37,269 bases of DNA from Bacillota bacterium (lineage in GTDB: Bacteria; Bacillota; Sulfobacillia; Sulfobacillales; Sulfobacillaceae). The DNA is taken from NCBI GenBank assembly GCA_021806205.1, contig JAJZXX010000064.1, positions 1 to 37,269 of the forward strand, read 5' to 3'. Position numbers and translations under genes: made by a program. Below the pieces are notes generated by a model that saw nothing but the letters and a program-made list of their open reading frames with translations, had not been told where the DNA came from and did no database searches. This document shows, in pieces, positions 31,181 through 37,269 of the stretch; the first letter of the stretch is position 1; every line of letters begins with the position of its first letter.

Positions 31181-31229
31181 TCTCTATATGGAGTTGTTTA
31201 CCACAGATAGTAGACACTATAATGGTCAA
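31181..31229 (+). promoter_or_regulatory. nrdR-nrdJ promoter with possible NrdR boxes
   Basis: TTGTTT (31194-31199) and a perfect TATAAT (31218-31223) are spaced 18 bp. Two segments resemble the 16-bp NrdR box (acaCwATATaTwGtgt): TCTCTATATGGAGTTG at 31181 and ACACTATAATGGTCAA at 31214; the first has the CTATAT core, the second the ACACTATA half. Their 33-bp offset is near the three-turn spacing typical of NrdR sites. Autoregulation of nrdR-nrdJ by NrdR is known in streptomycetes, so it is plausible here. Confidence 0.5.
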
Positions 31230-31254
31230 TGTACTAGATAAAGGGGTTGAAGTC

Positions 31255-31722
31255 GTGCGCTGTCCTTTTTGTCACGATGAGGAGACCAAAGTACTAGACT
31301 CTCGACCGACGGAAGATGGACAAGCTATACGCCGTCGGCGCGAATGTCTTCAATGCCATCGTCGATTTACATCTTATGAGCGGGTCGAGGAGATTCCGGT
31401 GTGGGTAGTGAAAAAGGATGGGCGTCGCGAGACTTTCGACCGAAGCAAAATTTTGCGAGGATTGTTGACGGCTTGTGAAAAGCGACCGATTTCGCTCGAG
31501 TCCCTATCAAGTGCCGTCGACCAGGTTGAAAGAAGTGTGCGCGATTTGGCCAGCGGCGAAGTGGCCACCCGGGTGATTGGCGAACTCGTGATGCAACGGT
31601 TAAGGACGCTGGATGAAGTGGCGTATGTGCGTTTTGCGTCTGTCTATCGTCAGTTTACGGATATTGAAGGATTCCGTCAGGAACTGGAGCGGTTGATTCA
31701 GACGCAAAAGTCCCGGGATTGA
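31255..31722 (+). CDS. nrdR: transcriptional repressor NrdR
   Basis: ATP/dATP-sensing repressor of ribonucleotide reductase genes. It begins with the zinc ribbon ([17 protein letters not shown]...[19 protein letters not shown]), followed by the ATP-cone ([20 protein letters not shown]...[20 protein letters not shown]). GTG at 31255 gives the standard MRCPFC N-terminus (155 aa) with AAAGGGG 8 nt upstream; the track adds 11 codons. It is immediately followed by nrdJ, the gene it is expected to control. Confidence 0.95.
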   Translation: MRCPFCHDEETKVLDSRPTEDGQAIRRRRECLQCHRRFTSYERVEEIPVWVVKKDGRRETFDRSKILRGLLTACEKRPISLESLSSAVDQVERSVRDLASGEVATRVIGELVMQRLRTLDEVAYVRFASVYRQFTDIEGFRQELERLIQTQKSRD

Positions 31723-31739
31723 CAGGAGGAATGTCACGG

Positions 31740-34700
31740 ATGGAGTTGAAGACCGGATTTAAGTCGGAGCTAAGCTGGAAAATATTTCTTGACCGATATA
31801 CGACCAAGGACCCCTTGCGACAGTTTCAGGTCGGGGACTTGGTGATTGCGCTCGTCGAACCTCATCCTAAGTGGCCCAAAAAGGATGTGGGCGTCGTGAA
31901 AGCCCTTTTGGACAACGATTATCTGTCTATCGGACTCATCACCGGTCCCCAAAAGGGTGACATCATCGAACGCCGCCAAAATGAATGCGACCGCCCCTTG
32001 GAGACTACCATTCATGATGTGGCCCGCCGCATTGCTAGCGGCGTGGCCTCGGTGGAGAAATCGCCGGTCCGGTCAGATGTGCAGGAGAGTTTCGCGAGGG
32101 AAATTGCCGCGTTGCGGTTCGTGCCGGGCGGTCGCATTTGGGCCGGAGCGGGGACCGGGCAGGATTTGACCTATTTCAATTGTTACGTAATCCCGTGTCC
32201 TCAGGATAGTCGCCAGGGCATTGTGGACACGCTCGGCCAAATGATTGAGATCATGAGCCGGGGCGGGGGGGTAGGCATCAACATTTCGTCATTGCGACCC
32301 CAGCGTGCCATTGTCCGCGGGGTGAATGGGCGGTCGTCCGGGGCCGTGTCGTGGATGGACCTCTTTTCCCGGGCCACCGGATTGGTCGAGCAGGGAGGAT
32401 GTTTTGCTGAAGATACGCGGATTGCCACGAACCAGGGCCTTATCTCAGCCGGGGAATTATCTTCCCGGATTCGCACCGGCGAACAGTTCTCGGCCTTGAC
32501 TCATGAGGGATGGCGTCCGATTACGGCCCAATTCCACAATGGCAAAAAGCAGTTGTGGAGCATCACCACACGGCGGGGTATGGTTGTAGAAGTGACAGAA
32601 GATCACAAGATGGGGGTGATGCGCGATGGTCGTGTGGCCACGGTGCCATTAAAGGCGTTGAAGGTAGGCGATGAGACGCTGGGACTTATCGGTCGGGGAG
32701 TTCCCGACCACGATGTCGAACTAACCTCCCTTGACTCCAACAGGGTATCCTTCGAGAGGGGTAATAGCCCCAGGGAATTCCCCAGCGTGCTCGACGAACG
32801 TCTCGCCTATCTGGTCGGTTACATGGCGGGCGATGGCAGTGGGCGCAGGAGCGATCAAGGCACTGTAGCCATCGGGGTTGATGACGATTACCCTAGTATA
32901 GCAAATCGCCTGACCGACTTTAGCCAGGCGCTATTTATGGCCAGTCCTCGAAGGGAATTTTCTGACGGGGAAAGACAAATCTTGGTCATCGATTCGCCTC
33001 ACTTGGTAGAGTGGCTCGCGCGGAACAACCTTTTGGAGCAGAAAAGCGACTCTATCGGAGTGCCCGAGCGCATCTTGCAGTCGGGAACTACGGTTATGGC
33101 TGGGTTTATTGCGGGGTTCTTTGACGCGGCGGGCAGCGCGCCCGACCCAAGTCGGGGGTATGAGGCGAAGGCATTTAACCGCCCTATCGCCCAGAGGATT
33201 CAAGAAATGCTGTTCGTCTTGGGCATTGCCGCTCACATATATGAAGGAGATTCCATGGGACCGGGCCAGTATCGGTTGGTGGTGGAGCCCGAATTCGAAG
33301 AGCAGTTCCAGGGGATCATGCACCGTTCGGTGAGGGTGTCCGAGCGTATGGGCGTGGCAAACCAGCCGTCGTATGTCCAGGCGAGTAGAACCGTCCCTAG
33401 GGATATAGAGCCGTGGGGCGTCGGGACCGGACAGCGTGTTAAAGTGGATGGTTCTCTTAGTGGCCGCCATTCCGTAGAAGAGTCTGGGGAGGGAGATCCC
33501 CGGGCGATAGCGGTGGTTGATCGGGGTGGGGAGGTGCTAGCCGATGTCATCGTGTCGATTTTGCCGACCCGGATGGCCGAGGTGTATGACTTTGAGGTTG
33601 CCGACACCCACATGGTGAGTGGTAACGGGTTTTACACCTCTAACAGCCGACGGGGTGCTTTAATGCTCCAAATCGAGGATTGGCATCCGGATGTATGGCG
33701 GTTCATTGAGGTCAAGAAGACCCCAGGCATGGTGGAGAATGCCAACATCAGTGTGCGCATCTCGGACCGTTTTATGCAGGCTGTCAAGGCGGATGCTGAC
33801 TGGGACTTGGTGTTTCCGGATACCGCCGATCCGGACTATGACGAGATTTGGGACGGAAACTTGGAAACTTGGCGCGAACGCGAAAAGCCAGTCATTCACT
33901 ATGAGACGGTAAAGGCCAAGAAGCTATGGCATGCCATAATTGAAGGCGCCTGGCAGGCGGCCGAGCCTGGCATTGTATTTGACGAGCGTCATGAGAAGGA
34001 TTCCAACAGTTGGTATTTCAATCCTCTAATTAGCACTAATCCTTGTGTGACCGGAGATACGTTGGTAGCGACGGATATGGGTCCTGTCAGAGCCCGCAAC
34101 CTCAAAGTCGGCGTGAAGATCCGCACCCCCGAAGGTCTTCAGCCGATAGACCAGGTGTACAACAATGGCGTACAAAAAATCTATCGGGTGCATTTCTCGG
34201 ATGGCGGATTTTTAGATTGCACCAACGACCATCGAGTCAAGGTTGCTCGAACGACACATGATGAGTGGGTGATGGCGCAAGACCTTACACCGGGCGATCG
34301 GGTGTGGGTGATTCCCAATGAGGCGTTCGGGGATCATCGCATCTTCTCCAAAGAGGCCCAGCGTTATGTAAAGAGTTGCCCATTGAATTTAAGTGGTTCT
34401 TATGACCGTATGGCAGGATTTTTAGCGGGATCGGTCTGGGGCGACAAGCTGACCGCGTTAAACCAGAACAGCCAGGATGAGCCGACCCATCAAATCCGGT
34501 TTGGGTCCGACGATCAAAATTGGCTGGACACCTTTTTAAAGATTTTGCAAGAGTCGGGAATACCCAGTCGGTTGAGCGTAGAAGACCACGAATTGTCGTT
34601 AGGGGCCACCGTGGTCGTACAGCAAAAGGTCACAGGGGAATCGGAAACACTAGGGACGATTTTAGCGAAAATTGGCATGCCCGTGAATGTCGCATCGGGG

Positions 34701-36614
34701 CATAAAGCCTTGCCTGATGAGTTCCTGCAAGCCCCTCGCGACTTCGTGGCAGGACTGTTGGATGGCCTTTTTTCCAGGGATGGGCGCGTCGCGATGACGG
34801 ATGACGGGGCTTGGCTTCAACTCCAGGCGATTTCGTACGAGCTCGCCCAGCAGGTGCGCAACCTGCTTTTGCAGTTTGGGATTCGCGCACGCGTGTGTCG
34901 TGGCGAAGCGATAGGATCGCTAGATATGGCTGCAATCGGGGAACTGTATGATGTCGTGGTCACGAACGAGGGGATTGGGCGCTTTCGTGAGGTGATTGGG
35001 TTAACGCATCCCGAAAAGTCTCGTAGTTTGGGGGAGTTTGCCACAGATTCGCCTGCCTCGGCCAATTCATGGACGGCAGCGGTGACGGGTGTGGAGGATA
35101 CGGGCCGGGAAGAAGAAGTCTTTGACGTTCATGAACCCAAGACGTTAACCTGGGTGACAAACGGATACGTATCTTTTGACTGTGCGGAGCAACCGTTGCC
35201 AGCGTGGGGCGTTTGCACCTTGGGGCATGTCAATTTAGCGGCCTTCTATAACGAGGAGCGCGGCGATGTTGACTGGGATGCGCTTCGGGTGACGATTCGA
35301 ATGGGCACACGCTTCCTTGATGATATCGTAGACGCCACGCCGTACTTTTTTGATGAAAACTATCGGAATCAACAAAAGGAACGGCGCATCGGGCTGGGCA
35401 CCATGGGCCTCGGGGAACTCTTGATTCGTCTTGGACTTCGGTACGGCAGTTCCGAGTCCATCGAATTCATTGACCGACTGTATGAGTTTATCTGCACTGA
35501 GGCCTATCTCTACGACGTGGAACTTGCCAAAGAAAAAGGCGCATTTCCCGCATTTGACGCGGAACAGTATCTTCAAAGCGGCTTTATGCAACGCATGCCG
35601 GACTCGGTGCGGGAGGCGATTCGCGCGAACGGAACGCGTAACGTCACCATTCTGACGCAGGCGCCGACCGGGACAGTCGGGTCCATGGTCAATACCAGCA
35701 CGGGCATCGAGCCATTTTACGCCCTAACGTACTTTCGGCAGTCACGGCTGGGGTTTGATGAGCAATATGTCCAAGTAGCCCAAGAGTGGATGGACGCGAA
35801 TCCAGGGGGAACGCTGCCCGAGTACTTTGTCGGGGCGATGGACTTGACGCCCGAAGAACACGTGCGGGTACAGGCCACAATTCAACGCTGGACCGATTCC
35901 AGCATTTCCAAGACGGCTAATGCGCCTAGCACCTATACGCTGGAAGATACCGCCAGCCTCTATGAATTGGCGTACGATTTGGGATGTAAAGGGGTCACCA
36001 TCTACCGCGATCAGAGTCGGCAAGAACAGGTTCTCCATCTAAGCGACACCAGTAAAGCGGCAGAGGCTCCGGCTGCAACCATTGATACCGGTGTAGACGT
36101 TGAAGTCTACCCGCTGCCGGCCCAAGTGAATGGTCGCACCTATCGCAAGGAGACCCCGGCGGGAACGGCCCGGGTTGTCATCAATGAAGTGGACGGAAGT
36201 CCCTTTGAGGTCTTCATGTTACTAGGGCGAGCAGGGTCTGAAGTCCAATCGTTTATGGAGGCACTGGGTCGCATCATTAGCTTGTATCTGAGGTCCAACG
36301 GCAATCTCACGGCCCGCCGCCGATTAGAACTGGCTGCCGACCAGTTAAAGGGCATTGGAGGAGCCAATCAGATGGGGTTTGGTGCAGGACGGGTGCTCAG
36401 TGTGGTAGACGGCATCGGAAAATTGTTAGATAGCCACCTTAACCAAGGTAAGGGCAGGGACAACAGTGCGGCTGAGCCGCAATTTGTTAAGACGGGGATG
36501 AGCCGACCGGGGACGACCCCCACCTATGATTTGTGTCCGCAGTGCGATGCGCCAAGCCTGATTTACGAAGAGGGCTGTCAGCATTGCACGGTGTGCGGCT
36601 ACTCCAAGTGTTAG
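31740..36614 (+). CDS. nrdJ: adenosylcobalamin-dependent (class II) ribonucleotide reductase with two inteins
   Basis: Reduces ribonucleotides to deoxyribonucleotides using vitamin B12, independent of oxygen. The precursor (1,624 aa from ATG 31740) contains two in-frame inteins of 415 and 379 residues; the spliced enzyme would be about 830 aa. Extein marks: FVPGGRIWAGAGTG, FNCYVIPCPQD, SRGGGVGINISSLRP, SRRGALMLQIEDWHPD, NP/CAEQPLPAWG with the thiyl-radical Cys at the second intein junction, ILTQAPTGTVGSM, KTANAPSTYTLED, and a Cys-rich C-terminal tail (CPQCDAPSLIYEEGC...CTVCGYSKC) that relays electrons or binds zinc. AGGAGG lies 10 nt before ATG 31740; the track begins 7 codons earlier. It follows nrdR by 17 bp. 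Both splice events must work for a functional enzyme. Confidence 0.95.
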   Translation: MELKTGFKSELSWKIFLDRYTTKDPLRQFQVGDLVIALVEPHPKWPKKDVGVVKALLDNDYLSIGLITGPQKGDIIERRQNECDRPLETTIHDVARRIASGVASVEKSPVRSDVQESFAREIAALRFVPGGRIWAGAGTGQDLTYFNCYVIPCPQDSRQGIVDTLGQMIEIMSRGGGVGINISSLRPQRAIVRGVNGRSSGAVSWMDLFSRATGLVEQGGCFAEDTRIATNQGLISAGELSSRIRTGEQFSALTHEGWRPITAQFHNGKKQLWSITTRRGMVVEVTEDHKMGVMRDGRVATVPLKALKVGDETLGLIGRGVPDHDVELTSLDSNRVSFERGNSPREFPSVLDERLAYLVGYMAGDGSGRRSDQGTVAIGVDDDYPSIANRLTDFSQALFMASPRREFSDGERQILVIDSPHLVEWLARNNLLEQKSDSIGVPERILQSGTTVMAGFIAGFFDAAGSAPDPSRGYEAKAFNRPIAQRIQEMLFVLGIAAHIYEGDSMGPGQYRLVVEPEFEEQFQGIMHRSVRVSERMGVANQPSYVQASRTVPRDIEPWGVGTGQRVKVDGSLSGRHSVEESGEGDPRAIAVVDRGGEVLADVIVSILPTRMAEVYDFEVADTHMVSGNGFYTSNSRRGALMLQIEDWHPDVWRFIEVKKTPGMVENANISVRISDRFMQAVKADADWDLVFPDTADPDYDEIWDGNLETWREREKPVIHYETVKAKKLWHAIIEGAWQAAEPGIVFDERHEKDSNSWYFNPLISTNPCVTGDTLVATDMGPVRARNLKVGVKIRTPEGLQPIDQVYNNGVQKIYRVHFSDGGFLDCTNDHRVKVARTTHDEWVMAQDLTPGDRVWVIPNEAFGDHRIFSKEAQRYVKSCPLNLSGSYDRMAGFLAGSVWGDKLTALNQNSQDEPTHQIRFGSDDQNWLDTFLKILQESGIPSRLSVEDHELSLGATVVVQQKVTGESETLGTILAKIGMPVNVASGHKALPDEFLQAPRDFVAGLLDGLFSRDGRVAMTDDGAWLQLQAISYELAQQVRNLLLQFGIRARVCRGEAIGSLDMAAIGELYDVVVTNEGIGRFREVIGLTHPEKSRSLGEFATDSPASANSWTAAVTGVEDTGREEEVFDVHEPKTLTWVTNGYVSFDCAEQPLPAWGVCTLGHVNLAAFYNEERGDVDWDALRVTIRMGTRFLDDIVDATPYFFDENYRNQQKERRIGLGTMGLGELLIRLGLRYGSSESIEFIDRLYEFICTEAYLYDVELAKEKGAFPAFDAEQYLQSGFMQRMPDSVREAIRANGTRNVTILTQAPTGTVGSMVNTSTGIEPFYALTYFRQSRLGFDEQYVQVAQEWMDANPGGTLPEYFVGAMDLTPEEHVRVQATIQRWTDSSISKTANAPSTYTLEDTASLYELAYDLGCKGVTIYRDQSRQEQVLHLSDTSKAAEAPAATIDTGVDVEVYPLPAQVNGRTYRKETPAGTARVVINEVDGSPFEVFMLLGRAGSEVQSFMEALGRIISLYLRSNGNLTARRRLELAADQLKGIGGANQMGFGAGRVLSVVDGIGKLLDSHLNQGKGRDNSAAEPQFVKTGMSRPGTTPTYDLCPQCDAPSLIYEEGCQHCTVCGYSKC
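32400..33644 (+). other. intein 1 in NrdJ, with LAGLIDADG endonuclease
   Basis: 415 residues from CFAEDTRIAT (block A, Cys1) to GNGFYTSN, followed by Ser of the extein (SRRGALML). Block B is VTEDHKMGVM with the TxxH His. A LAGLIDADG endonuclease is indicated by YLVGYMAGDGSG and MAGFIAGFFDAAGSA; in the second motif the catalytic Asp-Ala-Asp pattern is altered to DAAG, so cutting may be weak or lost. Block G is VYDFEVADTHMVSGNGFYTSN: the terminal Asn is present but the penultimate His is replaced by Ser. The +1 Ser makes the exteins join as GG-SRRGALML. Confidence 0.93.
34044..35180 (+). other. intein 2 in NrdJ, inserted at the catalytic Cys, ending in Asp
   Basis: 379 residues from CVTGDTLVAT (block A) to NGYVSFD, followed by Cys of CAEQPLPAWG, the active-site Cys of the reductase. 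Block B is LDCTNDHRVKV. The endonuclease-like region is degraded: the first helix reads MAGFLAGSVWGDK and the second VAGLLDGLFSRDG. The intein ends in Asp where Asn (or rarely Gln) is usual, and the penultimate His is Phe, so the C-terminal cleavage chemistry must differ from the standard one. The exteins rejoin as STNP-CAEQPLP. Confidence 0.93.
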
Positions 36615-36625
36615 AAGACCTCTAA
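36608..36625 (+). repeat. 18-bp direct repeat, copy 1 (contains the nrdJ stop codon)
   Basis: GTGTTAGAAGACCTCTAA, identical to 37026-37043. It includes the last Cys codon and TAG of nrdJ and has short palindromic arms (TTAGA/TCTAA). Confidence 0.9.
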
Positions 36626-37025
36626 ATTAGTTTTCAGTACGATCATCGATATCTGTTGATTTATCAAGGGATTCCAATACTACACAGGTAGTTTGGGATC
36701 CCTTTTATTCGGTGTCAAATACCTGTGTAGGTTTGAGACCTCTCGGAACAGATGTTTCAATGTTTCCGAGGGGAGGTAGAAGAGGTTGCCATTGTGCTGG
36801 AGGGGTGTTCACCGAAATGCACATTCACCCGGTCGATGGGAAAGTCGGACCGTCATTGCGGGGGAGGTTGCTATGGTTGGGTGCAGCGTCGAAAAGTGTG
36901 CGTTAGAACCCAGGCGCGAAAGACACTCATGAACGTACCTGTGTATTTTGAGTTGGTGATCACTCGATACAGTGCCACTACAGCAAACTACCAGTGTAGA
37001 TATCATGAGTAACGCCTGCTCAATT
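36626..37025. other. 400 bp between the direct repeats: terminator, small repeats, no assignable gene
   Basis: The segment starts with the nrdJ terminator and then holds TACCTGTGTA twice (36720 and about 36936; its inverse is in the terminator loop) and a CTCGGAACA/TGTTTCCGAG hairpin. Two forward ORFs (64 and 86 codons, one Cys-rich) have no ribosome site and no resemblance to known families, so I do not call them. The bracketing by direct repeats makes it look like an inserted unit. Confidence 0.4.
36666..36708 (+). terminator. rho-independent terminator of nrdR-nrdJ
   Basis: AAGGGATTCCAA pairs with TTGGGATCCCTT (one G-T pair) and is extended inward by ACTAC/GTAGT around an ACAG loop, followed by TTATT. 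It stands 52 bp after the nrdJ stop. Confidence 0.75.
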
Positions 37026-37043
37026 GTGTTAGAAGACCTCTAA
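37026..37043 (+). repeat. 18-bp direct repeat, copy 2
   Basis: Second identical copy of GTGTTAGAAGACCTCTAA, 418 bp downstream of copy 1. The flanking bases differ on both sides. Confidence 0.9.
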
Positions 37044-37187
37044 CAGGACTGTTTTGGATGGACGTTCAGGAAATTGGGAAGTGACCGCGGTTGCATCCCG
37101 ATTCTCTCTATACCGCGGCATTCGAGAAGGAAGGTCGGACAAAGGGGTTCCGCCGGCATAGGAGCTTGTCCAAAAATCGAGGGGGTT

Positions 37188-37269
37188 GTGCGCCGTAAAA
37201 TTCAGCAGTTCTTGTCGGGGATGCCGTCTATCGTGTCCGCACGGGTTTTTTTGCAGAAGGTTCCGACCT
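37188..37269 (+). CDS. possible start of an unidentified gene (cut by window edge)
   Basis: From GTG 37188 the frame stays open to the window end and reads RRKIQQFLSGMPSIVSARVF, a plausible basic N-terminus. GAGGGGG lies only 2 nt before the GTG, so the start may be a few codons away. The family is not recognisable from 27 residues. The 144 bp between the second direct repeat and this point show no gene. Confidence 0.25.
   Translation, partial: MRRKIQQFLSGMPSIVSARVFLQKVPT

Noticed and set aside
36752-37012. 86-codon Cys-rich ORF that could be a precursor peptide
   Set aside because: No ribosome site, no leader-core pattern and no modification enzyme nearby.
1-37269. CRISPR arrays, complete insertion sequences, tRNA and rRNA genes
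   Set aside because: None seen: no regularly spaced repeats beyond the TTYAGG array, no transposase motifs, no TTCRANY loops in a cloverleaf context.

Overview
This window looks like chromosome from a Gram-positive, moderately GC-rich member of the Firmicutes, most likely a Sulfobacillus-type acidophile. That assignment is inference from gene content and not from a search. Signs are strong AGGAGG-type ribosome sites, many GTG/TTG starts, a PrsA-like foldase, a ChdC/HemQ coproheme decarboxylase (the Gram-positive haem route), and an nrdR-nrdJ operon with inteins. No tRNA, rRNA, CRISPR array or complete insertion sequence was seen.

Left part (1-9.1 kb): a cut-off gene end; a PrsA-like lipoprotein foldase; a membrane protein; a SplB-like radical SAM protein; a small membrane protein; a minus-strand pair of pyrimidine-nucleoside phosphorylase plus thioesterase; then a divergent nucleoside hydrolase followed by glycerol kinase. 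The glycerol kinase is broken by a perfect 14-bp tandem duplication whose removal restores a 497-residue enzyme. An FAH-family hydrolase and convergent chdC close this part.

Middle (9.1-18.4 kb): two adjacent proteins with paired YbjQ-like domains (the first seems to need a non-canonical ACG start), then a compact run of aldehyde dehydrogenase, GABA/5-aminovalerate-type aminotransferase, class III CoA-transferase and a convincing glutaryl-CoA dehydrogenase. Together these give a plausible 5-aminovalerate -> glutarate -> glutaryl-CoA -> crotonyl-CoA route. An acyl-CoA ligase follows. The aminotransferase carries a run of ten G.

Right-middle (18.4-27.2 kb): a degraded permease remnant; a tightly coupled toprim protein - peptide deformylase - GlcF-like Fe-S protein set; a decayed DapA-family pseudogene; a Nudix protein; a VIT1-type transporter; an acyl-CoA ligase behind a promoter that has four TTYAGG hexamers at exact 11-bp spacing where a -35 would be; and an acyltransferase-3 membrane protein. 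On the minus strand, missed by the ORF track, lies an 83-codon glutaredoxin-like gene with one in-frame TGA exactly at the first catalytic Cys position (PG-TGA-SAC). This is either a UxxC selenoprotein or a very precisely placed nonsense mutation. It is the observation I rate highest.

Right end (27.2-37.3 kb): a CoA-binding protein, YajQ, a fusion of a PMT-like membrane glycosyltransferase to a PQQ-type beta-propeller, a small membrane protein with a strong terminator, then nrdR and a B12-dependent ribonucleotide reductase nrdJ interrupted by two inteins. The second intein ends in Asp and not the usual Asn. Beyond nrdJ, an 18-bp direct repeat that includes the nrdJ stop codon brackets 400 bp of unassigned DNA.
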